From contig NZ_JAIUZR010000005.1 in NCBI RefSeq assembly GCF_020171465.1, positions 1 through 64,000 of the forward strand: DNA of 64,000 nt, in the 5' to 3' direction. This stretch comes from Lutimonas saemankumensis. Its GTDB lineage: Bacteria; Bacteroidota; Bacteroidia; Flavobacteriales; Flavobacteriaceae. Below are positions 37,888-46,483 of this stretch, piece after piece. The notes below the pieces were generated by a model. It saw only the letters and a list, made by a program, of their open reading frames with translations. It had not been told where the DNA came from and made no database searches. Positions within the stretch are counted from its first letter, which is position 1. Every line of letters starts with the position of its first letter. The translations under genes were made by a program, and so were the position numbers.

Positions 37888-37892
37888 TAATC

Positions 37893-38240
37893 ATGAAAAC
37901 AGACGCTGAATTAGCGCTTATAAACAATCTGGAATCTTCGAACCTCATTTCTTCTCTGATTGAACAGGTCAAGAAAGATGCTCGGCTTTCAGGGCTTGAT
38001 TTTAAGTGTTTGACAAGTATCTCAGCCGAAGAATTGGTCAAAGTAGTTTACAAATTCCTATTAGATCTTATCATCAATGATTTTGGAGCATATCTGAATT
38101 TTCTCTATCGCGTTGATATTTCAGAGAAGGATTTAAAATCCATTGATCAAATTCAACCACATGAAATTGCTAAAGAGGTGACCATTTTATTGCTGAAAAG
38201 AGAATGGCAAAAAGTTTATCTTAAAAGTAAAAACCAATAA
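37893..38240 (+). CDS. Small hypothetical protein after polyprenyl synthase
   Basis: 115 residues, all-alpha by appearance, no signal peptide and no membrane segment that I would trust; I do not recognise a family. It starts 5 nt after the polyprenyl synthase stop, so it is likely translated from the same mRNA. Its last 20 bases overlap the convergent outer-membrane protein gene. Confidence 0.7.
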   Translation: MKTDAELALINNLESSNLISSLIEQVKKDARLSGLDFKCLTSISAEELVKVVYKFLLDLIINDFGAYLNFLYRVDISEKDLKSIDQIQPHEIAKEVTILLLKREWQKVYLKSKNQ

Positions 38241-38859
38241 CGGGAGACCAGGCCGAACTGTATACGCTTCTTGTCGAGTCATACAATACATCATATCTGA
38301 CCCCAAAAGATACGTTTCTCGAAACAAAAGATGCACCGAGGTACAGGGCATTGTTCCAATAGGAATAACTGTTTTTATCGCGGTCACCCACTTTTATCGT
38401 GCTGTCCCCATTGGTTTGCAGTCCTTCGTATTCTGCTGATAATTGTAAAAAAGGAACCGGTCTGAATGCACCCATTACACTGGGGCCAAATGAATTCTGG
38501 CTGTATTTGGCAAAATCATCTTCCTGACTCGAATAGATATAAGTGAGTCCAAAACCTGCTAAGAATTGTGGAGAAACATTATAATATGCCTTAGGAGCGA
38601 TTAGTATATCAGTCCCATTATTCCAGAAGGAAAGTCCGATATTGCCTCCAAAGCTCCATGAGGGCTGGTATTGATAAGATTTTTTTGATTGTGTCTGTGA
38701 TTGTGTTTGTGATTGCCTTTGGGATTCCGTTTGTGCGGATTGATTCTTTTCAGATTGAAACTGATAATCAGCATCAGTTTCGATGACTTTAGTTTCCTGT
38801 CCGCTGACAATTAGAAAACAAAATGAAAAAAATAATGAGATATATAAGCGTTGACGCAT
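38221..38859 (-). CDS. Outer-membrane beta-barrel-like protein
   Basis: 212 residues. Signal peptide MRQRLYISLFFSFCFLIVSG; a low-complexity Gln/Ser stretch with repeated SQTQ (about 40-60); then alternating hydrophobic strands (GGNIGLSFWNNGTDILIAPK, FGVRYDVLY) ending in a C-terminal Phe, as outer-membrane barrels do. It resembles small OmpW/outer-membrane-beta-barrel domain proteins of Bacteroidota. Function unknown. It is transcribed toward the polyprenyl synthase unit and overlaps it by 20 bases. Confidence 0.8.
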   Translation of the reverse strand: MRQRLYISLFFSFCFLIVSGQETKVIETDADYQFQSEKNQSAQTESQRQSQTQSQTQSKKSYQYQPSWSFGGNIGLSFWNNGTDILIAPKAYYNVSPQFLAGFGLTYIYSSQEDDFAKYSQNSFGPSVMGAFRPVPFLQLSAEYEGLQTNGDSTIKVGDRDKNSYSYWNNALYLGASFVSRNVSFGVRYDVLYDSTRSVYSSAWSPVIGFYF

Positions 38860-38911
38860 TTTATTCTTCTTTTAGGATTAGATTTTAAATATAATTATTA
38901 AATGATAAATA

Positions 38912-38942
38912 TTGTAGATAACGTAAAAAAATAGTAATATTG
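38912..38942 (+). promoter_or_regulatory. Promoter of the CAT-anticodon tRNA
   Basis: TTG (38912-38914), 20-nt spacer, TAATATTG (38935-38942; one mismatch to TAnnTTTG). The tRNA begins 13 nt later. Confidence 0.6.
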
Positions 38943-38954
38943 CACTCCAATTTT

Positions 38955-39028
38955 GGACCCATAGCTCAGTTGGTTAGAGCACCTGACTCATAATCAGGTG
39001 GTCCCAGGTTCGAGCCCTGGTGGGTCCA
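38955..39028 (+). tRNA. tRNA with CAT anticodon (tRNA-Met, possibly tRNA-Ile2)
   Basis: 74-nt cloverleaf: acceptor GGACCCA / TGGGTCC, D-arm GCTCAGTTGGTTAGAGC, anticodon stem CCTGA / TCAGG with loop CTCATAA, T-arm with GGTTCGAGCC, discriminator A, CCA not encoded. The CAT anticodon means elongator Met, or Ile2 if C34 becomes lysidine. The C4-G69 and C5-G68 acceptor pairs resemble TilS-recognised Ile2 more than E. coli tRNA-Met, so the identity is open. Confidence 0.95.
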
Positions 39029-39031
39029 CAT

Positions 39032-39061
39032 AAACCTGAAAGGATTCTTTCAGGTTTTTTT
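39032..39061 (+). terminator. Rho-independent terminator of the tRNA gene
   Basis: AAACCTGAAAG / CTTTCAGGTTT, 11-bp stem with a 4-nt loop, followed by TTTT. Confidence 0.9.
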
Positions 39062-39346
39062 GTTTAATGAAGATTTTGAAAGAAATGTTTCGTTCTTTTG
39101 GGTTTGAATTAAATGACGATTAAAGAACTTGTAATAAAACAGTAATTTTTAAAGGATTCCTTTTTTATTGAAACCAAAATATTTAATTTTATATTTGTTT
39201 TTTAGTTTCCTTGTTAACATCGAAACATGGAAATTGATAAATGTTAAATAATTTAACTGTTGTTTATATATTTTTTATTCCTTTTCATATATTTGCAACA
39301 AATTAGATTTATTTTCGTTATAAAAATCTAAAAAGGGCAATATCAT
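39062..39346 (+). promoter_or_regulatory. AT-rich gap holding the promoter of the PID-CTERM-like gene
   Basis: 285 nt with no ORF. TATATTTG at 39288-39295 is an exact -7 element, leaving a leader of about 45 nt before the ATG at 39347. A TTG at 39260-39262 is 25 nt upstream, longer than usual for a -33. Nothing else stands out. Confidence 0.55.
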
Positions 39347-39529
39347 ATGGCAAATAAATACTTTAAGGCAATTTTTTTTCTTGCTTTACTCTTGGTAACC
39401 AGTACCTCTTTTGCGCAGGGTCCGCCACCACCTCCACCCAAGTACCCCATTGACGGAGGAGTTATAGGATTACTTTTATTAGGAGTTGGATATGCAGTGA
39501 AGAAGATTCATGAGAACTCTAAAAAGTAA
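39347..39529 (+). CDS. Small PID-CTERM-like membrane-sorted protein
   Basis: 60 residues. Signal peptide (about 1-24, ending SFAQG), a run of six prolines, the motif YPIDGG, one hydrophobic segment (VIGLLLLGVGYAV) and a basic tail KKIHENSKK. This is the tripartite layout of PID-CTERM sorting signals, short flavobacterial proteins thought to be handled by the exosortase F (XrtF) system. No exosortase lies in this window. The stop codon directly abuts the convergent ribE stop (TAATTA). Confidence 0.75.
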   Translation: MANKYFKAIFFLALLLVTSTSFAQGPPPPPPKYPIDGGVIGLLLLGVGYAVKKIHENSKK

Positions 39530-40114
39530 TTACTTTCCAATTAATTTTGCTACATACTTCCCTATAACATCAAATTCAAGATTTACAGTTGTTCCTTTTA
39601 TGATCTGATGAAAATTAGTATGTTCATATGTGTAAGGAATGATGGCTACGCTGAATTCCTGATCCTTTGAATTCACTACGGTCAGGCTTACTCCATTAAC
39701 TGTTATCGATCCTTTTTCAATGGTTATGTTATTGTATGTATCCTTGAACCGGAATGTGTACATCCAACTTCCGTCCATTTGAAGAACCTCTGTACACTCA
39801 GCTGTCTGATCAACATGGCCCTGTACGATATGTCCGTCAAGGCGAGCACCCATCTTCATGGCTCGTTCAAGATTTAGCTTAGATCCTACTTTTAATTTTC
39901 CAATATTTGATTTATCAATTGTTTCTTTTATAGCCGTAACCGTATGTGATTCCGGCCCTAATTTCACCACTGTAAGGCAAACCCCGTTATGTGCCAGGCT
40001 TTGATCAATCTTTAGTTCTTCAGACAATTTACTTTTAACGGTAATATTCAGATTCTCCTGATCCTGAACCAGTTCGGTAACCTCTCCTAGCGCTTCTATT
40101 ATTCCGGTAAACAT
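39530..40114 (-). CDS. ribE: Riboflavin synthase alpha chain
   Basis: 194 residues, family length about 200. Dismutates two 6,7-dimethyl-8-ribityllumazines into riboflavin in the cytosol. Two lumazine-binding repeats are visible: MFTGIIEALGEV with NGVCLTVV in the first, and GARLDGHIVQGHVDQ with NGVSLTVV in the second. Single-gene unit, divergent from pdxA. No FMN riboswitch-like element was noticed in the 77-nt upstream gap. Confidence 0.96.
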   Translation of the reverse strand: MFTGIIEALGEVTELVQDQENLNITVKSKLSEELKIDQSLAHNGVCLTVVKLGPESHTVTAIKETIDKSNIGKLKVGSKLNLERAMKMGARLDGHIVQGHVDQTAECTEVLQMDGSWMYTFRFKDTYNNITIEKGSITVNGVSLTVVNSKDQEFSVAIIPYTYEHTNFHQIIKGTTVNLEFDVIGKYVAKLIGK

Positions 40115-40126
40115 ATTCTTAAATTA

Positions 40127-40154
40127 TTGTTTAAATTTGTGTTTGGTATATTTG
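40127..40154 (+). promoter_or_regulatory. pdxA promoter
   Basis: TTG (40127-40129), 17-nt spacer, TATATTTG (40147-40154; exact -7 consensus); about 30 nt leader to the ATG at 40192. Confidence 0.7.
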
Positions 40155-40191
40155 AAAGACCAGTCAAAATTAAGAATTATTAAACAGTTGG

Positions 40192-41253
40192 ATGAAAAAA
40201 TCGGATAAAATAAAAGTAGGGATTTCGGTTGGAGATTTAAATGGAATTGGTATCGAAATCATCTTAAAATCCTTTGAGGATAACAGAATGTTGGATTTCT
40301 GCACTCCGGTTATTTTTGCCTCATCAAAAGCAGTCAGTTTTCATAAGAAAGCGCTGAAAATCAACACAAATATTCACGGGATAGATTCTCTTTCAAAGAT
40401 TATTCCCCAAAAACTTAACCTTTTAAACGTTTGGAAGGAATTAGTGGATTTAGAACTTGGAAAGCCATCAGCACTTTCGGGTAAATACGCTCTTAAATCA
40501 CTTGAAAAAGCTACGGAAGCTTTGAAAAAAGGGGAAATTGATATATTGGTGACGGCTCCAATTGACAAGAACAATATTCAATCAGAGGAATTCTCGTTCA
40601 AAGGGCATACAGAATATTTAGAAAGTAATCTTGAAGGAGAAGCCCTAATGATACTGTGCTCTGGAGATTTACGTGTCGGACTGATTACTGGTCATGTTCC
40701 CGTAAGCCAGGTGGCTGAATTGATATCCGAAGAATTGATCACTAAAAAGGTTGATATCATGTATAAGTCGCTGGTAGAGGATTTTAATATTTCGAAACCC
40801 AGGATAGCTGTTCTTGGACTTAATCCACATTGTGGAGATCAGGGAGTTATTGGTAGAGAAGATGATGATGTGGTAAGGCCGGTTCTTGAAAAAATTCAGA
40901 AAAAGGGACAGTTAGTTTACGGACCCTATGCCGCTGATAGTTTCTTTGGAAATGGAACCTACAAATCATTTGATGGTATTTTAGCCATGTACCACGACCA
41001 GGGGCTGGCCCCGTTCAAGACCATAGCCTTTGGTAAAGGTGTTAATTTTACCGCTGGTCTTGAGAAAATAAGAACATCCCCGGACCATGGTACAGCTTAT
41101 GAAATTGCAGGAAAAGGAAGTGCGGATTTCGGATCTTTTAAAGAAGCTATCTTTATGGGAATCAAATTGTTTAAGGCTAGAAACGAATACCATCAGCTTG
41201 TTTCCGACAAATTAAAAATTCATAAGGACAAGAAAAAACAATATTCTAGATAA
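40192..41253 (+). CDS. pdxA: 4-hydroxythreonine-4-phosphate dehydrogenase
   Basis: 353 residues. Oxidises 4-phosphohydroxy-L-threonine in the DXP-dependent pyridoxal phosphate pathway. Family motifs: GVSVGDLNGIG-like start (ISVGDLNGIGIE), TAPIDK, FKGHTEYL, LITGHVPVS with metal-binding His, LNPHCGDQG with a second metal His, and MYHDQGLAPFK with a third; the end carries RTSPDHGTAYEIAGKG. It stands before the DUF177-rpmF-fabH cluster but that cluster has its own promoter. Confidence 0.97.
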   Translation: MKKSDKIKVGISVGDLNGIGIEIILKSFEDNRMLDFCTPVIFASSKAVSFHKKALKINTNIHGIDSLSKIIPQKLNLLNVWKELVDLELGKPSALSGKYALKSLEKATEALKKGEIDILVTAPIDKNNIQSEEFSFKGHTEYLESNLEGEALMILCSGDLRVGLITGHVPVSQVAELISEELITKKVDIMYKSLVEDFNISKPRIAVLGLNPHCGDQGVIGREDDDVVRPVLEKIQKKGQLVYGPYAADSFFGNGTYKSFDGILAMYHDQGLAPFKTIAFGKGVNFTAGLEKIRTSPDHGTAYEIAGKGSADFGSFKEAIFMGIKLFKARNEYHQLVSDKLKIHKDKKKQYSR

Positions 41254-41280
41254 ATTATTTTTAAATACTCAATTTTTTCA

Positions 41281-41288
41281 TATCTTTG
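41281..41288 (+). promoter_or_regulatory. Promoter (-7 element) of DUF177-rpmF
   Basis: TATCTTTG fits TAnnTTTG exactly. Transcription would start near 41294, which excludes the earlier possible start at 41286 and supports the ATG at 41310. Confidence 0.6.
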
Positions 41289-41309
41289 CGCGCTCAAAAT
41301 TATGTTCAG

Positions 41310-41846
41310 ATGAAAAAGTCAAATGATTTTGTGTTGTCGTTTTTTGGTTTAAAAGAAGGAAAGCACATATTTGAATATAAAATTGATAAACAGTTCTTTG
41401 AGTTCTTTGGGTTCGATGAGTTTTTGGTTGCTGATTTCAGGGTAACTCTTGAATTTATAAAAAAAAGCACCTTACTGGAATTGTATTTTTCGTCAAAAGG
41501 TTTGGCAACTGTTGCCTGCGACGTTACAAATGAGCCATTCGAACTGCCGATTGAAGGGGCATTGAATTTAGTTGTTAAATTCGGAGAGGAATTTGACGAT
41601 GATAATGAGGAAGTTTTGATTCTGCCTCATGGAGAACATCAGTTAGACTTATCTCAGTATATATATGAGATGATCGTTCTGGCAGTTCCCCAGAAAAAGC
41701 TGCACCCGGGTATTGAGGACGGGACGCTGCAATCGGATATACTAAAGAAGCTTGAAGAATTGAGTCCAGATAAGAACAAAGAAGTTAAAGATACAGATCC
41801 CAGGTGGGATGATTTGAAGAAATTACTAATAGATAAAAAGAAGTAG
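41310..41846 (+). CDS. DUF177 (YceD-like) protein
   Basis: 178 residues from ATG 41310. The YceD/DUF177 family is linked to ribosomal RNA accumulation and is almost always encoded upstream of rpmF, as here (2-nt gap). It contains the family core [15 protein letters not shown], where cysteine and surrounding residues are conserved, and an acidic middle ([14 protein letters not shown]) followed by the conserved [12 protein letters not shown] stretch. The product is predicted to be cytosolic and co-translated with L32. Confidence 0.9.
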   Translation: MKKSNDFVLSFFGLKEGKHIFEYKIDKQFFEFFGFDEFLVADFRVTLEFIKKSTLLELYFSSKGLATVACDVTNEPFELPIEGALNLVVKFGEEFDDDNEEVLILPHGEHQLDLSQYIYEMIVLAVPQKKLHPGIEDGTLQSDILKKLEELSPDKNKEVKDTDPRWDDLKKLLIDKKK

Positions 41847-41848
41847 AG

Positions 41849-42043
41849 ATGGCACATCCTAAAAGAAAAACGTCGAAACAAAGAAGAGACAAAAGAAGAA
41901 CTCACTACAAAGCAGTGACTCCTCAGATCGCGAAAGATCCTACTACTGGCGAAGCTCATTTATATCATCGTGCCCACTGGCACGAAGGAAAGCTTTACTA
42001 CAGAGGTCAGGTTTTGATTGATTCACAGGAAAATCAGGCTTAG
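41849..42043 (+). CDS. rpmF: 50S ribosomal protein L32 (cysteine-free form)
   Basis: 64 residues. Highly basic N-terminus [20 protein letters not shown] is the L32 signature. The C-terminal zinc ribbon seen in many bacteria is replaced by a form without any cysteine ([11 protein letters not shown]), a zinc-independent variant common in Bacteroidota. Located between DUF177 and fabH; plsX, often found here in other phyla, is absent. A strong terminator follows. Confidence 0.97.
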   Translation: MAHPKRKTSKQRRDKRRTHYKAVTPQIAKDPTTGEAHLYHRAHWHEGKLYYRGQVLIDSQENQA

Positions 42044-42064
42044 GTCGGATTTCAACTTATATGT

Positions 42065-42093
42065 AAAAAACCCTCATTTATGAGGGTTTTTTT
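42065..42093 (+). terminator. Rho-independent terminator after rpmF
   Basis: AAAAAACCCTCA - TTTA - TGAGGGTTTTTTT. A second, weaker hairpin with AGACA / TGTCT and T7 lies at 42108-42133 and may act as a backup. Confidence 0.9.
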
Positions 42094-42158
42094 ATTGATT
42101 TAAGCCGAAAAGAGACAAAAAATGTCTTTTTTTGATGAATTGACATATTTAATTTTAT

Positions 42159-42166
42159 TACTTTTG
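42159..42166 (+). promoter_or_regulatory. fabH promoter (-7 element)
   Basis: TACTTTTG is an exact -7 element. TTG at 42140-42142 is 16 nt upstream, slightly short for a -33. The leader to ATG 42226 is about 55 nt. Confidence 0.6.
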
Positions 42167-42225
42167 GACTCTGTTTTATTTATTTTAAATCTTTTGTTTA
42201 CCTATAAAACAGCAAATAAAAAGAC

Positions 42226-43221
42226 ATGACTAAAGTTAGAGCCGGGATTACCGCTGTAGGGAAATATCTTCCTGATTATATTCTCACAAATAAGGAGTTG
42301 GAAACCATGGTGGATACCAATGATGAATGGATCACCACCAGGACAGGTATCAAGGAAAGAAGAATTTTGAAAGATGAAGGGAAAGGAACTTCCTATCTCG
42401 CTATTAAGTCAGCCGAAGATCTTATTTCAAAAACCAACCTGGATCCCAAGGAGATCGAAATGGTTATTCTTTGTACAGCCACACCTGACATGCAGGCGGC
42501 TTCAACAGGAGCTTTTGTAGCCTCCGAGATTGGGGCAGTTAATGCCTTTTCTTTTGACCTGGAATCTGCTTGTTCAAGTTTTCTTTACGGATTGTCAGTA
42601 GCCGCCGGTTATATTGAATCCGGCAGGTACAAGAAAATCTTATTGATTGGGGCAGACAAGAATTCATCAATGATTGATTATAAGGACAGGGCTACCTGTA
42701 TTATATTTGGAGATGGTGCTGGAGCCGTTTTAGTTGAGCCTACAACAGACGGTAATGGATTACAGGACGAGCTTTTAAGAACCGACGGAACCGGGAGAGA
42801 GTTCCTAAAGGTTCCTGCCGGAGGTTCTGTTATGCCGGCAACTGAGGAAACCGTGAAAAACAGATTACATTTTGCCAGACAGGACGGACAGACCGTGTTT
42901 AAGAATGCCGTTTTCAATATGGCTGATGTATCTGAAAAAATAGTTGAAAGGAACAATCTTAAATATGAAGATATTGACTGGCTTGCAGCACATCAGGCCA
43001 ACAAGAGGATCGTTGAGGCGACCGCCAGAAGAATTAAGCTTGACCCTTCAAAAGTAATGCTAAATATTCAATATTACGGAAATACTACTTCAGCTACCTT
43101 ACCTTTGCTTCTGGCTGATTATGAGACTCAACTTAAAAAGGGTGATAACGTGATTCTTGCCGCTTTTGGAGGCGGTTTTTCATGGGGATCCATTTATTTT
43201 AAGTGGTGTTACAATTCATAA
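42226..43221 (+). CDS. fabH: Beta-ketoacyl-ACP synthase III
   Basis: 331 residues. Starts fatty-acid elongation by condensing acetyl- or branched acyl-CoA with malonyl-ACP. The catalytic triad is visible: Cys116 in ESACSSF, His256 in AAHQANKRI and Asn286 in YYGNTTSA. The C-terminal AFGGGFSWGS is typical. It lies between rpmF and accB, giving a fatty-acid initiation cluster with acetyl-CoA carboxylase genes. In flavobacteria FabH commonly prefers branched primers; this is family knowledge, not visible here. Confidence 0.96.
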   Translation: MTKVRAGITAVGKYLPDYILTNKELETMVDTNDEWITTRTGIKERRILKDEGKGTSYLAIKSAEDLISKTNLDPKEIEMVILCTATPDMQAASTGAFVASEIGAVNAFSFDLESACSSFLYGLSVAAGYIESGRYKKILLIGADKNSSMIDYKDRATCIIFGDGAGAVLVEPTTDGNGLQDELLRTDGTGREFLKVPAGGSVMPATEETVKNRLHFARQDGQTVFKNAVFNMADVSEKIVERNNLKYEDIDWLAAHQANKRIVEATARRIKLDPSKVMLNIQYYGNTTSATLPLLLADYETQLKKGDNVILAAFGGGFSWGSIYFKWCYNS

Positions 43222-43240
43222 ATATTCTAAACAAAACATT

Positions 43241-43729
43241 ATGGAATTAAAAGAAATTCAAAATCTGATCAAATTCGTCGCCAAATCCGGTGCCAATGAG
43301 GTGAAACTGGAGATGGGTGATGTCAAGATCACCATTAAAACGGGTGGTGATAAAAATGAAACCACAACCTATTACCAGCAACCAGCTCCAGTTCAGATTC
43401 CGGTTCCTGTGCAGGCTGAGGCTCCCGCAACACCTGTGGCAGCTGACCCTGCTCCATCAGAAGAAAAAACAGCGGAAGACACTTCAAAATATATAGAAAT
43501 AAAATCACCTATCATAGGAACTTTATACAGAAAACCGTCACCGGACAAGCCTGTATTTGTAAAAGTTGGAGATACCATTGAAGCAGGAGATACAGTTTGT
43601 ATCATTGAAGCAATGAAACTTTTCAACGAGGTAGAGTCAGAGGTATCAGGTAAGATTGTCAAGGTTTTAGTTGAAGATTCCTCACCTGTAGAATTCGATC
43701 AACCCTTATTCCTGATCGATCCTTCTTAA
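43241..43729 (+). CDS. accB: Biotin carboxyl carrier protein of acetyl-CoA carboxylase
   Basis: 162 residues from ATG 43241. A longer reading from 43157 would overlap fabH by 65 nt and lacks family support. N-terminal helical cap (MELKEIQNLIKFVAKSGANE), a Pro/Ala-rich flexible linker (about 53-78), then the biotinyl domain with Lys126 in IIEAMKLFNEVES. It carries CO2 between biotin carboxylase and the carboxyltransferase. Starts 19 nt after fabH. Confidence 0.96.
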   Translation: MELKEIQNLIKFVAKSGANEVKLEMGDVKITIKTGGDKNETTTYYQQPAPVQIPVPVQAEAPATPVAADPAPSEEKTAEDTSKYIEIKSPIIGTLYRKPSPDKPVFVKVGDTIEAGDTVCIIEAMKLFNEVESEVSGKIVKVLVEDSSPVEFDQPLFLIDPS

Positions 43730-43738
43730 GTTTTAAGT

Positions 43739-43774
43739 AATCACTTCCTTTAGTAGATACACTAAATAGTGATT
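43739..43774 (+). promoter_or_regulatory. Stem-loop between accB and accC
   Basis: Nested dyad: AATCACT (43739-43745) with AGTGATT (43768-43774), and inside it TTTAGT with ACTAAA around a 6-nt loop. No T run follows, so termination is unlikely; an mRNA-stability or processing hairpin that sets the accB:accC ratio is one reading. Confidence 0.45.
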
Positions 43775-43800
43775 CAGTATTCATATAATATGATAGGATT

Positions 43801-45150
43801 ATGTTTAAAAAAATATTAATTGCGAATCGGGGTGAAATAGCGCTTCGTATCATTCGTACTTGTCGTGAGATGGGGATTAGTTCTGTTGCTGTTTATTCAA
43901 CTGCTGATGCTGAAAGTCTTCATGTCCGATTTGCCGATGAGGCCGTTTGTATTGGACCAGCTCAAAGCACGGATTCGTATCTGAAAATATCAAATATTAT
44001 TGCTGCTGCGGAAATAACAAATGCAGATGCGATTCATCCGGGATATGGGTTTTTATCAGAAAACGCCCGATTCTCAAAAATTTGTGAGGAGCATGGTATC
44101 AAGTTTATCGGAGCAACGGAAGAAATGATCAATCTGATGGGAGATAAGGCATCTGCCAAAGAAACCATGAAAAAGGCTGGAGTTCCCACAATCCCGGGTT
44201 CGGATGGCATCATGTCCTCATTTTCGGTTGCGAAGAAAACTGCGGAAAAAGTTGGATATCCTGTAATGCTTAAAGCAACTGCCGGTGGAGGTGGAAAAGG
44301 GATGCGAGCTGTCTGGTCACCTGATGATTTACAAGATGCCTGGGATTCTGCAAGACAAGAAGCTAAGGCTGCTTTTGGCAATGACGGAATGTATATGGAA
44401 AAGCTTATTGAGGAGCCAAGACACATTGAAATTCAAATCGTAGGAGATTCTAAAGGAAGAGCCTGTCACCTTTCGGAAAGGGATTGTTCTATTCAGAGAA
44501 GACATCAGAAACTAACTGAGGAAACTCCTTCCCCATTTATGACTGATGAACTCAGAGAAAAGATGGGAGAAGCTGCAGTAAAAGCATCCGAATACATTAA
44601 ATACGAAGGAGCAGGTACCATAGAATTCCTTGTCGATAAACACAGAAATTTCTATTTTATGGAAATGAACACCCGAATTCAGGTGGAGCATCCCATAACC
44701 GAGCAGGTAATTGCTAATTTCGATCTGATTCGGGAGCAGATTAAGGTTGCAGCCGGAGTTCCCATAATCGGAATTAATTATATTCCAACACAGCATGCCA
44801 TTGAATGCAGGATTAATGCGGAGGATCCCTTTAACGGTTTCAGGCCTTCTCCCGGAGTTATAAGTATTTTTCATGCTCCCGGAGGGCATGGGGTTAGATT
44901 GGACACCCATGTATATGCAGGATATACGATCCCTCCAAATTACGACTCGATGATTGCTAAGCTTATTGTAACCGCACAGACCAGGGAGGAAGCAATTAGT
45001 AAGATGAAAAGGGCACTGGACGAATTTGTTATCGAAGGAATTAAAACAACAATTCCTTTTCACAGGCAGTTGATGGATGACCCTGATTACATTGCCGGAA
45101 ATTACACTACAGCGTTTATGGATGAATTTGTGATCCAGGGAGATGCTTAG
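43801..45150 (+). CDS. accC: Biotin carboxylase subunit of acetyl-CoA carboxylase
   Basis: 449 residues, standard length. ATP-grasp enzyme that carboxylates biotin on AccB. Motifs: [14 protein letters not shown] at the start, [11 protein letters not shown], the Gly-rich ATP loop [27 protein letters not shown], and the metal-binding [15 protein letters not shown]. The carboxyltransferase genes are not in this window. Confidence 0.98.
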   Translation: MFKKILIANRGEIALRIIRTCREMGISSVAVYSTADAESLHVRFADEAVCIGPAQSTDSYLKISNIIAAAEITNADAIHPGYGFLSENARFSKICEEHGIKFIGATEEMINLMGDKASAKETMKKAGVPTIPGSDGIMSSFSVAKKTAEKVGYPVMLKATAGGGGKGMRAVWSPDDLQDAWDSARQEAKAAFGNDGMYMEKLIEEPRHIEIQIVGDSKGRACHLSERDCSIQRRHQKLTEETPSPFMTDELREKMGEAAVKASEYIKYEGAGTIEFLVDKHRNFYFMEMNTRIQVEHPITEQVIANFDLIREQIKVAAGVPIIGINYIPTQHAIECRINAEDPFNGFRPSPGVISIFHAPGGHGVRLDTHVYAGYTIPPNYDSMIAKLIVTAQTREEAISKMKRALDEFVIEGIKTTIPFHRQLMDDPDYIAGNYTTAFMDEFVIQGDA

Positions 45151-45176
45151 CTAACAAATTTTTAAGATATTTAGAG

Positions 45177-45208
45177 AAGACATGATTTATTCATGTCTTT
45201 TTTTTTAA
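45177..45208 (+). terminator. Rho-independent terminator after accC
   Basis: AAGACATGA - TTTAT - TCATGTCTT followed by a T8 run. Confidence 0.9.
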
Positions 45209-45281
45209 TTTTATATGAAACAGAACAAAAAAACAGGGAATTGCTTAAAATTTGAAAGCATAAACATTAAATATTTTGAAG

Positions 45282-45746
45282 ATGAAGGAATTGGGTGTTA
45301 AGATAGACGGAATTGACAAAATGATCCTCAACCAGTTAATGGAAGATGCGCGAACCCCCATTTTGAGTATCGCCCGGGACGTGGGGATCTCGGGCGCAGC
45401 CATTCATCAGCGCTTGAGAAAACTTGAAGCTTCGGGTCTGATCTCAGGCTCCAAGTTTGTCATTAACCCCAAAGTACTGGGCTATAAAACCCTTGCCTTT
45501 GTGGGAATTTTTCTTGATAGTTCAAGTAAATATAAAGAAGCCATCAAAAGACTGAAGGAAATTGACGAGGTTATTGAAAGCCACTACACTACAGGTAATT
45601 ACGCAATATTTGTCAAGATTCTTTGTCGCGATAATGAACACCTTATGCAGGTATTGAATCACGAAATTCAGAACATCAAAGGTGTTGCACGAACAGAAAC
45701 ATTTATTTCTCTCGATCAGCAAATTGACCGTCAAATAAAGATCTAA
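45282..45746 (+). CDS. Lrp/AsnC-family transcriptional regulator
   Basis: 154 residues from ATG 45282 (a TTG at 45276 is the other option). N-terminal winged HTH (IDKMILNQLMEDARTPI, ISGAAIHQRLRKLEASGLI) and a C-terminal RAM/ACT-like ligand domain (about 70-150; YTTGNYAIFVKILC). These proteins form octamers that respond to amino acids. The target is unknown. Convergent with the metallopeptidase gene, 4-nt overlap at the stops. Confidence 0.94.
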   Translation: MKELGVKIDGIDKMILNQLMEDARTPILSIARDVGISGAAIHQRLRKLEASGLISGSKFVINPKVLGYKTLAFVGIFLDSSSKYKEAIKRLKEIDEVIESHYTTGNYAIFVKILCRDNEHLMQVLNHEIQNIKGVARTETFISLDQQIDRQIKI

Positions 45747-46420
45747 CTTCTGCTGTTGTAAATATTGATGTAGTAAAGTAAGGTGGCGATCGAACTCAGC
45801 GCGGCCACGACATAGGTCCGTGCTGCCCATTTCAGGGCGTCCTTAGAAGCATCGTGCTCCTCGTTTGTTACCATTTGCTTGTCCTCAAGCCAGGCCAGAG
45901 CCCTGTTACTTGCATCATATTCCACGGGAAGGGTCACGATGGTAAATAGAACTGTTGAAGCAAACAGCAATATTCCCAGTAAAAGCAATTGAGGAAAAAT
46001 CTGAACCGTAAAAATACCTGCAATCAATAAGAACGAGGCAAGTTTCGAAGAGATCCCTACTGCTGGTACCAGTCTTGAACGCAACTGAAGCCAGGCATAA
46101 CTTTTTGCATGTTGTACGGCATGGCCGCATTCATGAGCAGCAACAGCTGCCGCAGCCGCATTTCTCTCCGCGTATACCCCTTCACTAAGGTTAACTGTTT
46201 TGTTCTGAGGATTGTAATGATCGGTCAGCATTCCTGGAGTAGATATCACCTGCACATCGTAAATTCCGTTATCTGCTAACATCTTTTCAGCTATTTCACG
46301 TCCGCTCATTCCATTTTGCAGTCGGAGATTTGAATACTTTTTAAACTTGCTTTTCAATCTTCCCTGAACCAGCATTCCTAAAAGCCCGATGATAATAATC
46401 AATAAAAAAGAACCACTCAT
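45743..46420 (-). CDS. Membrane zinc metallopeptidase (YugP/Zn_peptidase_2 family)
   Basis: 225 residues. N-terminal membrane anchor (about 4-20), then SGREIAEKMLADNGI and the zinc-binding HECGH in AAHECGHAVQHA, followed by two further membrane segments (about 125-165). Predicted integral-membrane gluzincin-like protease; its substrate is unknown in the family. The single gene has its own upstream gap shared with the divergent asparaginase gene. Confidence 0.93.
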   Translation of the reverse strand: MSGSFLLIIIIGLLGMLVQGRLKSKFKKYSNLRLQNGMSGREIAEKMLADNGIYDVQVISTPGMLTDHYNPQNKTVNLSEGVYAERNAAAAAVAAHECGHAVQHAKSYAWLQLRSRLVPAVGISSKLASFLLIAGIFTVQIFPQLLLLGILLFASTVLFTIVTLPVEYDASNRALAWLEDKQMVTNEEHDASKDALKWAARTYVVAALSSIATLLYYINIYNSRS

Positions 46421-46483
46421 AACTATTTTATCTTAATTTTTAATTAATACTTTTATATCAAAAAGCGTGCTAACTTGGTTTTT

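Noticed and set aside
41286..41309. Longer DUF177 start
   Set aside because: It begins inside an exact -7 promoter element, so it would not be transcribed.
42108..42133. Second hairpin with T7 after rpmF
   Set aside because: Short stem (AGACA/TGTCT plus weak pairs) with an all-A loop; kept only as a possible backup of the strong terminator at 42065.
43157..43240. Longer accB start within fabH
   Set aside because: The extra 28 residues overlap the end of fabH, do not look like BCCP, and ATG 43241 gives the standard N-terminus.
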